Positions 36,222-45,426 are shown, counted from the stretch's first letter. The stretch is 64,000 bases of DNA from Calothrix sp. FI2-JRJ7 (GCA_019359675.1 JAHHGX010000065.1:186001-250000), one strand, 5' to 3'. A program made the numbers and translations. The notes: generated from the sequence alone by a model not told the origin.

Positions 36222-36605
36222 ATGTATCAGCGTAACCCTTTTAATCACAAAATTAGCGTCGATTTCGCAAATCGCTTAAGCAATTTGCAACCGCAGCAGA
36301 AAGTTCGCGTCATTGTTCTTCTCCATATAGATAAGGGGAAAAACTGTGGCGTCCGTCAATCTCCTGCGGAGCGCAAAGCTGCGATTGAATCAGTACGCAA
36401 CTCGGCTAGACTCGCGCTTGAATATATTCTTAATATTATTAAAGACTTCGGCGGACAGCCCTTAACCGAAAACCCAGGACCATTAGGTCAAATACCAATT
36501 GAAATTTGTGCTGCTGGTGTCAACGCACTAGCAGAGTCTGACATGGTAAAAGCCGTCCTAGAAGAAGACCAAACCATAGTATCAAGTGATGGAACCGAAA
36601 GTTAA
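36222..36605 (+). CDS. small protein resembling a subtilisin prodomain/inhibitor
   Basis: A 127-residue protein with helix (SARLALEYILNIIKDFGG), strand-like IPIEICAAGVNALAESDMVK and the ending AVLEEDQTI. This recalls the last strand of I9-type propeptides (compare PHVVAVLPNQSI in the protease). It follows the protease gene by 30 bp on the same strand. I infer an intramolecular-chaperone-like inhibitor acting in trans. No other family is recognised. Confidence 0.55.
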   Translation: MYQRNPFNHKISVDFANRLSNLQPQQKVRVIVLLHIDKGKNCGVRQSPAERKAAIESVRNSARLALEYILNIIKDFGGQPLTENPGPLGQIPIEICAAGVNALAESDMVKAVLEEDQTIVSSDGTES

Positions 36606-36624
36606 AATTGTATACGTCGTAGCC

Positions 36625-36660
36625 GTAGGTTGGGTGTAGCGACAGCGCAACCCAACACTA
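36625..36660. repeat. GTTGGGT…ACCCAAC intergenic palindrome
   Basis: GTAGGTTGGGTGTAGCGACA, then GCGCAACCCAACA. This stem-loop type is widespread between cyanobacterial genes and is here downstream of the prodomain-like gene. Confidence 0.75.
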
Positions 36661-36835
36661 TTAACCACAGCTATATATCACTATAACGTTATAAAACGAT
36701 TTAGATATATTTTGTCAAGAAGTTTATCATAAATTCTTGACATGACCAGCGCGCTAATCGAAAACAAACTATTTTTACTGAAAGACAGTATTAGGAGCCG
36801 CCAAGTTCCTCAAGTCTTATCAGCGCGCAATTCAC

Positions 36836-37969
36836 TTAAAAATTTATAAAACGATTTGGCGATAACTGGTTAATAACTTCATCTTCTTGTCCTGACGCCC
36901 AATTAGCAAACCGTGCAGCAAGTGGAGGTATATATACAAGTGGATTACTAAAACCTGAGAATATATATATATTGTCGTGTTCAGGAACGGCGCCAACCAA
37001 AGGCAAACTATCTTTACTAAAAGCTACTAAACAATGGCGCCAAGTTGCGGGCAAAGAAGACAAACACGGTAAAATACGACCGATACTATCACGTAACCAG
37101 TTTTCACTAACGAAAGCATCAACTTTTGCTTCTGGGTCAGTTAGCGTTCGACTAATTTGACCAATACGCAAACTGCCATCTAAAAACTGCACTACACCAG
37201 TATCTAATATTGCAGCCTCCGGTTCATTACCAGGTTGGCGCCAAATTTCATCATCTTTACCAGCTTTCGCTTCAAAACCAAAGCGTTGTAACACTGCGGG
37301 CATTACTAATGTGCTAAGTTTGACATCGACTGGCGGCGTTTCCAGAATTTCTGCATGAGTAAAATATTGCTGCACGAAAATACCAGACTTATTAAGCAAC
37401 TGCCTAGTAATACCTCCAGCACAAATAGCAAGGTTTTTATACTCTACTTCTAAAGATGGAATATCAAGAACTTTAGTAATTTGAATTTTTCCACCCAAGT
37501 TTAGAAAAGCTTGAATGTATGCTTGTGCTGTGTTCTCTGGTTGAATATGACCGTGTTTGACTGTTAAGGCGCCGCTCAGAGCATTTTTATTTAATAATGG
37601 TTCTAATTCACATGCAGCTTCCACAGAAAGCAACTGTGGTGGAGTTTGAAAGCGAGAATAAAATTCAGCAATTACGTTGGGGTCTGAGTCAGCGTCAATA
37701 GTTAAGACTAAATCTATTTCGCGATACTCTATATCATTGCCAAGCTCATGCAACAACTCAGAATAGCGTTGTTTGCCTTCGTCGCATAATTGACGTGTTA
37801 ATAAATTAGTACCAGACCAAAACGCTAAACCACCATAACTGTAACGGGTAGCATTGTCAGGTACTGGATTTTGTTCCAATAAAAGAACCGAAAAGCCTTT
37901 TTTGACAAGTTCATATGCAAGTGCTGCACCCGTAAATCCGGCGCCAATTACTACCCAATCATAAGTCAT
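36836..37969 (-). CDS. FAD-dependent amino-acid-oxidase-type oxidoreductase
   Basis: A 377-residue DAO-family flavoenzyme. The FAD-binding dinucleotide motif is VVIGAGFTGAALAYEL at residues 6-21. The C-terminal FAD contact is IYIFSGFSNPLVYIPPLAAR, a slightly unusual version of the GHGG-type end. SGALTVKHGHIQPENT is the substrate-loop region. It probably oxidises an amine or amino acid; the substrate is unknown. No membrane segments. Confidence 0.88.
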   Translation of the reverse strand: MTYDWVVIGAGFTGAALAYELVKKGFSVLLLEQNPVPDNATRYSYGGLAFWSGTNLLTRQLCDEGKQRYSELLHELGNDIEYREIDLVLTIDADSDPNVIAEFYSRFQTPPQLLSVEAACELEPLLNKNALSGALTVKHGHIQPENTAQAYIQAFLNLGGKIQITKVLDIPSLEVEYKNLAICAGGITRQLLNKSGIFVQQYFTHAEILETPPVDVKLSTLVMPAVLQRFGFEAKAGKDDEIWRQPGNEPEAAILDTGVVQFLDGSLRIGQISRTLTDPEAKVDAFVSENWLRDSIGRILPCLSSLPATWRHCLVAFSKDSLPLVGAVPEHDNIYIFSGFSNPLVYIPPLAARFANWASGQEDEVINQLSPNRFINF

Positions 37970-38041
37970 GCTTGTAGAGGCAGGTAAAGCTAAAATGTAA
38001 TAGAGTAATTATAATAACATTCCTCTGTAATAAAAATTATA

Positions 38042-38719
38042 ATGTCAGAATCGAATCAGCCTAAAAAATATGATGTTGTTTTAGGGAATCAAAGTCAAGC
38101 TCCTGTATCTGCTGTTGTTTTAGGAGGATTAGAAGGAGTTCAACGACGATTATCAACCAAGGTTGTTGAGCATAAAATTGCAGCCTTACCATCTGCTTTA
38201 AATTATGGAGAAGAAGGTTTAACGCTTGTAATCGAAGCATTAAATGACCCAGAAGACCAAGTAAAAGAATTCGCTCATAACTTATTAAAGAATAGAAATG
38301 AATTAAGAGTTAAAGTAGCATTGCGTGAGTATATTAAACGTTGGTATTCAATTCGTTACGATGGATTATATAAAACGAATAGTATTTATGATGAGAGAAG
38401 AAAATTAGAGTACTGTAAATATTTAAGGTTTTATCCAGATGGAACACTCCTGACTAAATCTACAAATGCTAATATTGAGGAAGTAGTAAAGTTGTTGTGT
38501 AAAGACAACTTTATTCAAATTGACACTTACAAAATTTTCAACAAAGATATAAAAATATCAACTGAGAAGTTTTATTGTTCAATAGACTGTTGGGGAAGAA
38601 TTCATATGCACGGCAATACAATTTCCCTTAATCGCTATGACCATTATATTAGTAATCGCCGTAGTAGTAAGGATGATTTTGCTGACGCATACGAGGAATA
38701 TCATTTTATTAAATTATGA
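38042..38719 (+). CDS. YDxVLG-family protein with HEAT-like segment, paralog A
   Basis: A 225-residue protein. The N-terminal signature is KKYDVVLGNQSQAPVSAVVL, followed by a HEAT-like helical pair (YGEEGLTLVIEALNDPEDQV, then KEFAHNLLKNR) and a beta-rich C-terminus (LRFYPDGTLLTKS, HMHGNTISLNRY). A paralog with the same plan is at 56577. Function unknown. The beta part may be a WD/GUN4-style small-molecule sensor, but this is a guess. Confidence 0.7.
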   Translation: MSESNQPKKYDVVLGNQSQAPVSAVVLGGLEGVQRRLSTKVVEHKIAALPSALNYGEEGLTLVIEALNDPEDQVKEFAHNLLKNRNELRVKVALREYIKRWYSIRYDGLYKTNSIYDERRKLEYCKYLRFYPDGTLLTKSTNANIEEVVKLLCKDNFIQIDTYKIFNKDIKISTEKFYCSIDCWGRIHMHGNTISLNRYDHYISNRRSSKDDFADAYEEYHFIKL

Positions 38720-38722
38720 GGT

Positions 38723-38750
38723 GTAGAGACGTTACATGTAACGTCTCTAC
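38723..38750. repeat. GTAGAGACG…CGTCTCTAC palindrome, copy 4
   Basis: Identical over all 28 bases to copy 1 at 5788. It is four bases past the stop of the gene at 38042 and may serve as its terminator. Confidence 0.9.
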
Positions 38751-38761
38751 AATGGTTTTAT

Positions 38762-39595
38762 TTATTTATTTCGTAAAACACCAACAGTAATAGTCGCAAC
38801 AAGAAAAATTAAAGGAACCAGCATTGAATGTTCTGGAACTTTGACTTGTGATTTGGTTTGTCGAAGTGCAATTAAGGTTACATTTGTTTTATTTGTAAAC
38901 GAACGTTGCAGCTTTCCTTGAATTATTGCACTCGCTGTCTCTTGATTGGCGCCAAACATTGTTTGTTTATTCTCGTTTGTAAATGAGACACCTTGACTAC
39001 GCTGATAATTAAGAAAATCGTATCCAAAGGTATTTAAACTGGCGTTGAGTGTAAAATAATCAAGAGGTTGATATTTGAAATAATCTTGAACATTAACTTG
39101 TGGAATATTTACCGTATCAAATAAATAGAATGATATATCGCTTCTAGCGTTAGCTTGTTCACTCAATGGGTCATCGATTTCTGTTTCAAGATTGAGAGCT
39201 GCACTAAAGTCAAACGAGAATAACTGACCTGCATCAACGTCAAAGTTTCCAAGTACGCGCGCTTGTGCTTCTGCGGTTCCTTCATAATCTCGATTTTCAC
39301 CAAAAGCAAGGCTAAATGCTGAAGAATTAATTTGTAATGGCGATGCTGTAGAGTTATTGAATGCTTTATTTTCGGCGCCAAATATGCCTCCATTTGTCTG
39401 ACCTGATATATTGGCTTGGTTCACAAGTTCGATTGTTCCGAAATTGCTAAAATTATTTAGTTCAATTTTAGCTTCCGAAAATGCGAAGGTTGCTGCATAT
39501 GTTGGTATACCTGTTAATACTGAGGTGAATATAAATGATGGTACGCTCAATAACCACTGGCGCCTTCTTTGTAAAGTTAATTTAAAATTTAACAT
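38762..39595 (-). CDS. exported protein with a PEP-CTERM-like tail
   Basis: A 277-residue protein. A signal peptide (LLSVPSFIFTSVLTGIPTYA, then AT) is followed by a beta-rich, Asn-rich body. The C-terminus (VKVPEHSMLVPLIFLVATIT, ending VGVLRNK) has Pro-Glu, a hydrophobic helix and a basic end, as in PEP-CTERM sorting signals, but with His in place of the second Pro. It would be handled by an exosortase, which is not encoded in this window. Confidence 0.75.
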   Translation of the reverse strand: MLNFKLTLQRRRQWLLSVPSFIFTSVLTGIPTYAATFAFSEAKIELNNFSNFGTIELVNQANISGQTNGGIFGAENKAFNNSTASPLQINSSAFSLAFGENRDYEGTAEAQARVLGNFDVDAGQLFSFDFSAALNLETEIDDPLSEQANARSDISFYLFDTVNIPQVNVQDYFKYQPLDYFTLNASLNTFGYDFLNYQRSQGVSFTNENKQTMFGANQETASAIIQGKLQRSFTNKTNVTLIALRQTKSQVKVPEHSMLVPLIFLVATITVGVLRNK

Positions 39596-39662
39596 TGCTT
39601 ATATAACCAGCTACTTATTAAGCAATACTTCTAATTGAAATAGCTTGATTTCGGAAAAGCTT

Positions 39663-40529
39663 TTAGTACGTAGCTTGTAAACGTTCTAAAAGATACTCTT
39701 TTGCTGAAATTGCCGGGTATATTGGCGATTCATTTATACAACTTGGTAAGCAGGTTATTTGAGTGTCATCATTAGGATGACAGAAAAACGCTATCGAGTA
39801 GCGCGACTGGTTAGCATTATCTGGAATTACTACACGGTGTTTGGTTGAGCAAAATTTATTATTCGTCCAGCGTTGCATTAAGTCACCTGTGTTGACTACT
39901 ACTGTACCAGGTATTGCTGGCGCCTTTATCCAATCACCAGATGCGGTTTGAATTTCTAAACCACTTATTTCATTATGTTGAAACAATAGTGTAATGGTAC
40001 CGTAGTCTGAGTGTTCCCCAGCGCGTGTTTGTTCTGGTAATAATGGAGTTTGTATTGGTGGATAGTGTAGTAGTCTTAAAGTATGATGGTTTTGGTTGTG
40101 GTTGTTGGCAAAAAAGTCTACTGGTAATTCTAGCGCGCAGGCAAATGCTTCTAAAATTTGGTTTGCTAAGTTAGCACATGCTTGGAAAAATTCTATTATA
40201 CAAGGTTCTTGAGTTTGGGTGTTGGTTAACCTGCTAATATTAAATGCTTCTTTTAAGTCACCTGGCTTATTTGGGTTGAGTCGTTCGCGTTCTATACCGA
40301 CATAACCTTGATTACTAAGTTCGTCACTCCAAGCTGATTTTTCCTTAATTTCTAAGGGTTGGTTAAAGAAGTGTTTACTGGTGTTGAATACTTGTTCGAT
40401 TAAGTTTTGAGATATATCAAAATTTTTTATATACATAAATCCGACTTCGGTGCAAGCTTGGTAAATTTGTTTTATTGTCTCGTCATCGCTTGCAAAGTTG
40501 GAAAAATCTATAATTGGGATTTGTAACAT
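39663..40529 (-). CDS. isopenicillin-N-synthase-type 2OG-Fe(II) oxygenase
   Basis: A 288-residue oxygenase. The iron ligands are His and Asp in AGEHSDYGTITLL and the distal His in CSTKHRVV. The 2-oxoglutarate-binding Arg-x-Ser is in SRYSIAFF. The DIOX-N domain is at the N-terminus (IPIIDFSNFASDDETIKQIY). The substrate is unknown; this family covers hydroxylation and ring closure in secondary metabolism and, in bacteria, many undefined members. Confidence 0.92.
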   Translation of the reverse strand: MLQIPIIDFSNFASDDETIKQIYQACTEVGFMYIKNFDISQNLIEQVFNTSKHFFNQPLEIKEKSAWSDELSNQGYVGIERERLNPNKPGDLKEAFNISRLTNTQTQEPCIIEFFQACANLANQILEAFACALELPVDFFANNHNQNHHTLRLLHYPPIQTPLLPEQTRAGEHSDYGTITLLFQHNEISGLEIQTASGDWIKAPAIPGTVVVNTGDLMQRWTNNKFCSTKHRVVIPDNANQSRYSIAFFCHPNDDTQITCLPSCINESPIYPAISAKEYLLERLQATY

Positions 40530-40594
40530 GTTTTAATGAATGAACCACAATAGCCTAGGGTTTTAACCCTACGAAAGCAAAGGAAGAGTTAGAG

Positions 40595-41098
40595 ATGTTA
40601 AAGATTATTTTAGCGGATGTAGAGGAAGATATAGATGATATTCGTGAGTTGTTTTATGGTAATTTGTGTGAAGTTGAGCCGATTTTTGAACGTGAGTTAA
40701 ATGTTAGTTTTGATGTGGACGAGTATTTAGAGAATGATATTGCAAAGCTTTCTCAGTTTACGGTGCCTTCATGTGGTTTATTTCTTGCTAAAGTTAATGG
40801 TCAGAATGCAGGTTGTGCAGGGTTTAGACGAAATAATCAAAGTACTGCCGAAGTTAAAAGAATGTACGTTAAGCCAGAATATCGTAGACAAGGTATTGGA
40901 CGCGCGTTACTGCAAGCAGTAATTACTGAAGCAACCAAACTAGGTTATGCAAAAATTCGTTTAGACACAGTTTTCTTCGCTAAAGAAGCGCAAAAACTAT
41001 ATCGTTCGTTTGGGTTTCAAGAAATTCTACCATATTCAGAAAGCGACATTCCCCAAGAATTACACCCCAAATGGATTTTTATGGAACTGTCATGCTGA
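40595..41098 (+). CDS. GNAT-family N-acetyltransferase
   Basis: A 167-residue acetyl-CoA-dependent acetyltransferase. The acetyl-CoA motif is VKRMYVKPEYRRQGIGRALL, followed by LGYAKIRLDTVFFAKEAQKL and YRSFGF. The substrate is unknown. AGGAAGAG precedes the ATG. Its last five codons (MELSC) are the first bases of the 56-bp repeat array that follows, so the array starts inside the gene. Confidence 0.9.
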   Translation: MLKIILADVEEDIDDIRELFYGNLCEVEPIFERELNVSFDVDEYLENDIAKLSQFTVPSCGLFLAKVNGQNAGCAGFRRNNQSTAEVKRMYVKPEYRRQGIGRALLQAVITEATKLGYAKIRLDTVFFAKEAQKLYRSFGFQEILPYSESDIPQELHPKWIFMELSC

Positions 41099-41416
41099 AC
41101 GCAGTAAAGCATCTAATAATCTTGGGTACTATTTTTATAGAACTGTCATGCTGAACGTAGTGAAGCATCTAATAGTCTTGGGTACTATTTTTATGGAACT
41201 GTCATGCTGAACGTAGTGAAGCATCTAATAGTCTTGGGTACTATTTTTATGGAACTGTCATGCTGAACGTAGTGAAGCATCTGATAGTCTTGGGTACTAT
41301 TTTTATGGAACTGTCATGCTGAACGCAGTAAAGCATCTAATAATCTTGGGTACTATTTTTATAGAACTGTCATGCTGAACGTAGTGAAGCATCTGATAGT
41401 CTTGGGTATTATTGAG
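41081..41416. repeat. six-copy tandem repeat, 56-bp unit
   Basis: Unit starts at 41081, 41137, 41193, 41249, 41305 and 41361, all exactly 56 apart. Each begins ATGGAACTGTCATGCTGAAC (or ATAGAAC…) and contains AAGCATCTAATAGTCTTGGG. There are no unique spacers, so it is not CRISPR. The next bases, AGATTCTTCGCTTCGCTCAG then AATGACAT, form the other half of a common TCATGCTGA…GAATGACA palindrome. Confidence 0.93.
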
Positions 41417-41493
41417 ACTTTTGAGATTCTTCGCTTCGCTCAGAATGACATTTTTGACAATGACATTTTTAACTTATAATGACATTACCAAAG

Positions 41494-42585
41494 TTAAGCG
41501 CTGGTCAGGAACTCCATAACATCCCCTTCTTGAACGACATATTCCTTTCCTTCTTTACGTAACAAACCCTTCTCTCTGGCGCCACTTATTGAACCAGTAC
41601 TTACTAAATCATTGTAAGCAACCGTTTCCGCGCGGATAAAACAGCGCTCAAAATCTGAGTGTATAACACCTGCTGCTTGCGGCGCCTTCATTCCAGCTTT
41701 AATAGTCCAAGCACGCGATTCTTTTTCGCCCGTGGTAAAATATGTTCGCAAACCTAACAGCGCGTAGGTAGCACGAATCAAAGATTTTAATCCACCTTCT
41801 TCAACACCTAGAGAAGCTAAAAAATCGGCTCTTTCTTCGGGTGGTAACTCAATTAACTCTGACTCTACCTGTGCAGAAACAACAACAACTTGCGCTTTTT
41901 CTTGTCCAGCGATTGCGCGCACTTGCTTTACATACTTGTTACCACTTGCCAAGTCATCTTCCGATACATTTGCAGCAAAAATAATCGGTTTGGCAGTTAG
42001 TAACCCTAAAAACTTGATTGTTTCGTGTTCTTCGTCGGTTAAATCAATTTGACGAACAGATTTACCTTCGTTTAACTGTGCTGCTACTTTCTCTAATACT
42101 ACTAACTCCGCTTGAGCTTCTTTAGAAGCACGTGCTTGTTTCTTTGTACGTTCGATACGCTTGTCAACTTGCCCTAAATCAGCTAAGGCAAGTTCTAAAT
42201 TAATAGTTTCTATATCCCGTACTGGGTCAACTGAACCAGAAACGTGAATAATATCATCATCATCGAAGCAGCGCACCATGTGAACGATAGCATCTACCTC
42301 GCGGATGTTCGACAAGAAAGCATTACCCATTCCCTCACCCTTACTCGCACCCTTAATTAAACCAGCAATATCGACAAACTCAACCTGTGCTGGAACAATT
42401 TGCTTCGATGAGGAAAGTTTTGACAGAACGTTTAACCGTTCGTCAGGAACCGAAACAATACCGACGTTTGGGTCTTTGGTACAAAAAGGGAAGTTAGCAG
42501 CTTCAGCTTTGGCATTTTCGACCAAAGCGTTGAATAAAGTTGATTTTCCTACGTTGGGCAGTCCAACAATCCCAGCTCTGAGCAT
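41494..42585 (-). CDS. ychF: ribosome-associated ATPase YchF
   Basis: A 363-residue Obg-family P-loop NTPase. G1 is GIVGLPNVGKSTLFNAL near residue 5, G3 is VDIAGLIKGASKGEGMGNAF, and the G4-position NxxE type (FAANVSEDDL) explains ATP preference. A TGS domain is at the C-terminus (FTTGEKESRAWTIKAGMKAP, VVQEGDVMEF). The length is typical. Confidence 0.97.
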   Translation of the reverse strand: MLRAGIVGLPNVGKSTLFNALVENAKAEAANFPFCTKDPNVGIVSVPDERLNVLSKLSSSKQIVPAQVEFVDIAGLIKGASKGEGMGNAFLSNIREVDAIVHMVRCFDDDDIIHVSGSVDPVRDIETINLELALADLGQVDKRIERTKKQARASKEAQAELVVLEKVAAQLNEGKSVRQIDLTDEEHETIKFLGLLTAKPIIFAANVSEDDLASGNKYVKQVRAIAGQEKAQVVVVSAQVESELIELPPEERADFLASLGVEEGGLKSLIRATYALLGLRTYFTTGEKESRAWTIKAGMKAPQAAGVIHSDFERCFIRAETVAYNDLVSTGSISGAREKGLLRKEGKEYVVQEGDVMEFLTSA

Positions 42586-42662
42586 AATAAATAGTTTTAC
42601 AAGCGTCTCTTACTGTTGCAAGGATATCAAATGTAACGCACTAGTGGAGAACGAAGAAGCGT

Positions 42663-42735
42663 AAAGAAACCGGGTTTCTACGCAAAATCTTTGTTTCTAT
42701 TACAATAATTCGAGAAAGAAACCCGGTTTCTAATA
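42663..42735. repeat. opposed GAAACCGGGTTTC palindromes
   Basis: AAAGAAACCGGGTTTCTACG and AGAAAGAAACCCGGTTTCTA are about 50 bases apart in inverted arrangement. Same family as at 34409. Confidence 0.75.
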
Positions 42736-42868
42736 TTTTTTCTGTATCTATTATATCAATAATGCGCGTTAATTATTTTCATGAAAAATTAATTTCATGT
42801 TTATACAAATTTTAGGTAAAGTAGATTTATCCCAAGACGTAATGGTCTTACTAACACTTCAGGTAATT

Positions 42869-43234
42869 ATGGGGAAACCAATCCTTTATAAATCTGTTCG
42901 CATTTTGTTTTCAATAGTCACACTGCCAGTTATAGCACTCTCTTCACAAGCTGCACTAGCAGAGGAATGTAATATCCAGCTTCACAACAGTAGCAGCTTT
43001 AAAATTCGTGAAGTAAAGATGTCACATGTTGATAAAGATGATTGGGGAGAAAATCTTGTTGATAATCTTGAAGATAAAGTTGTCTGGCAAAATCAATCAG
43101 TTAACATGCACTTTGACCGCGATAGCGATAAGTGTTTATATGATATGAAAATTATCAACGAACACAACCAAGAAGAAAAACTTCACGGTGTCAATTTATG
43201 TGAAAACTCTGATTTTGAAATCTCAGATGAGTAA
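42869..43234 (+). CDS. small exported hypothetical protein
   Basis: A 121-residue protein. Choosing ATG 42869 (MGKPILYKSVRILFSIVTLP) gives a textbook signal peptide ending SQAALA before EECN; an earlier in-frame start would bury it. The mature ~90 residues are acidic with three cysteines, and one disulfide is plausible. Unknown function. Confidence 0.65.
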   Translation: MGKPILYKSVRILFSIVTLPVIALSSQAALAEECNIQLHNSSSFKIREVKMSHVDKDDWGENLVDNLEDKVVWQNQSVNMHFDRDSDKCLYDMKIINEHNQEEKLHGVNLCENSDFEISDE

Positions 43235-43305
43235 TTAAACTAAAACTCTTATACAATTCTTGTGGAACGGCTGTCCCCAGCCGTCTATCTTATATTCATC
43301 TTACA

Positions 43306-43530
43306 TTAAGGCACAGTCTGCGGAATCGGCGCCGGAACAATTTCAGGTACCCGTTCAGGTAACGGTTGCGGTGCAGGGTCGGGAACAGTACGAGGACTTG
43401 GGTTGGGTAATGGGTTTGGGTTAGTTGTAGGAATTTGTGGTTCAGGTATAGATATTAAGCTAGGAATCATATTAAATAGGTAAACGTGTTGTAACTTTAC
43501 TACTTTCATCTTTCCATTACTTGTTGCCAT
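43306..43530 (-). CDS. proline-rich small protein
   Basis: A 74-residue frame whose second half is a Pro-x repeat (NPNPLPNPSPRTVPDPAPQP, then LPERVPEIVPAPIP). There is no signal peptide in the strict sense. It starts nine bases from, and divergent to, the decarboxylase gene. It could be a small wall-linked or disordered protein, or a chance frame. Moderate doubt. Confidence 0.4.
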   Translation of the reverse strand: MATSNGKMKVVKLQHVYLFNMIPSLISIPEPQIPTTNPNPLPNPSPRTVPDPAPQPLPERVPEIVPAPIPQTVP

Positions 43531-43538
43531 CTATCCAA

Positions 43539-45056
43539 ATGACGAATCATGTCTCGCAAGCGCAAACACCCTTACTAACTGCAATAAAGGAATGTATCAA
43601 ATCATCGCACGCGCCTTTTTATACTCCTGGACATAAGCGAGGTGTAGGAATTTCAGCTTCTCTTATAGACATATTTGGTTCTGCGGTGTTTGCTGCTGAC
43701 TTAGCAGAATTAACTGAGTTAGACAATTTATTTGCACCCCTTGGTGTAATTGACCAAGCACAGCAGTTAGCAGCACAAGCATTCGGCGCCACACGTACTT
43801 GGTTTTTAGTAAATGGTTCAACATGCGGCATCGAAGCGGCAATTATGGCAACTTGTGGTGCCGGAGATAAAATTATTCTGCCGCGCAATGTTCATTCATC
43901 GGTAATTGCTGGCTTAATTCTATCTGGCGCCATCCCAATTTTTATCAATCCTGAATACGATGCAGTTTCAGATATTGCCCATAGTATTACACCCGAAAGT
44001 ATTGCACTAGCACTGCATCAGCATCCCGATGCCAAAACAGTATTAATGGTGTATCCAACTTACTACGGAGTTTGTGGTGATGTAGTTTCTATCGCAAATA
44101 TTGTACATCAATATAACATCCCATTAATTTTAGACGAAGCACACGGCGCCCATTTTGCCTTTCATCCAGACCTACCCATATCAGGGTTAGCAGCAGGTGC
44201 AGATATTTGTGTCCAATCTATACATAAAACATTAGGCGCCATGACACAAGCATCAATGCTGCACGCTCAAGGAAACATAGTAAACTATGAGCGCATCAGT
44301 AAAGCATTACAACTAGTCCAATCAACAAGCCCAAGTTACATACTAATGGCTTCTTTGGATGCAGCACGCGCACAAATAGCATTACACGGTCGCTCATTAA
44401 TCACTCAAACTCTACAACTAGCCAACACCGCACGCGAAAACCTAAAAAAAATCCCACATCTATCAGTATATCAAAGCCCCCCTTATCAAGATATATCAAC
44501 CAATCAAAGCCCCCCTTATCAAGCTCTGTTGGGGGGATTCAACTTAGACCCAACCCGTTTAACAATAAACGTCTCCAACCTAGGAATCACAGGATTTGAA
44601 GCAGACGAAATATTAGAAACTCAACTCGAAGTCAGAAGCGAACTAGCATCACTGCAAAATCTCACATTCATTATCAGCATCGGCAACACCCAACAAGACA
44701 TCGATAAATTAATATATGCTTTTAACACCCTAGCTGCAATGGCGCCTGTAAATAAAAACAACACAAAACTAAATAGTACAAATCTATTGAATAATCTTAC
44801 AACACTAAACAATACATTACACATATCTCCGCGCGAAGCTTACTTTGCAGCTACCGAAACTCTACCACTTGACCAAACTTATTCGCGCATCAGTGCCGAA
44901 ACAATATGTCCCTACCCTCCTGGTATCCCCATCCTAATGACTGGAGAAATAATAACCAAAGAAGCTTTAGAATACCTTCAACAAGTCAAAACATTAGGAG
45001 GATTTTTAACTGGTTGTAGCGACACTACGTTAAAAACCCTAAAAGTCATATCTTGA
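43539..45056 (+). CDS. Orn/Lys/Arg decarboxylase-type PLP enzyme
   Basis: A 505-residue fold-type I PLP enzyme of the lysine/arginine/ornithine decarboxylase branch (the short, bacterial SpeA/Cad-like form). APFYTPGHKRG opens the domain, LVNGSTCGIEAAIMA binds phosphate, LDEAHGAHFAFHPDLP holds the PLP Asp, and SIHKTLGAMTQAS has the Schiff-base Lys230. YFAATETLPL and CPYPPGIPILMTGE mark the C-terminal domain. ATG 43539 is preferred to an upstream TTG. Residues about 312-331 are a repeat-derived insertion (see 44471). Confidence 0.92.
   Translation: MTNHVSQAQTPLLTAIKECIKSSHAPFYTPGHKRGVGISASLIDIFGSAVFAADLAELTELDNLFAPLGVIDQAQQLAAQAFGATRTWFLVNGSTCGIEAAIMATCGAGDKIILPRNVHSSVIAGLILSGAIPIFINPEYDAVSDIAHSITPESIALALHQHPDAKTVLMVYPTYYGVCGDVVSIANIVHQYNIPLILDEAHGAHFAFHPDLPISGLAAGADICVQSIHKTLGAMTQASMLHAQGNIVNYERISKALQLVQSTSPSYILMASLDAARAQIALHGRSLITQTLQLANTARENLKKIPHLSVYQSPPYQDISTNQSPPYQALLGGFNLDPTRLTINVSNLGITGFEADEILETQLEVRSELASLQNLTFIISIGNTQQDIDKLIYAFNTLAAMAPVNKNNTKLNSTNLLNNLTTLNNTLHISPREAYFAATETLPLDQTYSRISAETICPYPPGIPILMTGEIITKEALEYLQQVKTLGGFLTGCSDTTLKTLKVIS
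44471..44535. repeat. in-frame repeat inside the decarboxylase gene
   Basis: A 20-bp word (TCAAAGCCCCCCTTATCAAG) occurs twice, 33 bases apart, and is followed by TTGGGGGGATT, the opposite arm. The period is 11 codons, so the frame is kept and the protein gains two SPPYQ units. Confidence 0.85.
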
Positions 45057-45426
45057 AAATCTTTAACTTCTAAAACTAACCATACTGCTCTTGAGGAAGT
45101 AGTAGTTAATACTTTTTTAGTAATATGTTGGCACCATTCGAGATTTTCCTAGAGGATATATTCAGAGGTGTCATAAGTATAAAAATATACAAAAATTTTC
45201 GTCTAAAGTTCCCCTTTCCTTGTAAGGAAGGGGTTAGGGGTTAGGTTTTTGGTTAATATTGATACTTTTAAAACATCCTCTTACAGAGGACTTATCCTCT
45301 AGGAACTTGGCGCCGTCTAAGATTTTCCTAGAGGATATATTTACACGTAACTTATCCTAAGCGGAATTTTGGCAGTTTTTTCATTATTATGCTTTTGTAA
45401 GTTTAATTACAATCATCTCAAGAGCA
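45057..45426. other. intergenic repeats upstream of the P450 gene
   Basis: 370 bases without a gene. ATTTTCCTAGAGGATATATT occurs twice (near 45147 and 45324). CCCCTTTCCTTGTAAGGAAG followed by GGGTTAGGGG is a hairpin repeat. The P450 promoter presumably lies in the last ~60 bases. Confidence 0.6.

Noticed and set aside
41081-41416. possible CRISPR array
   Set aside because: The 56-bp units abut with no unique spacers and no cas genes are present.
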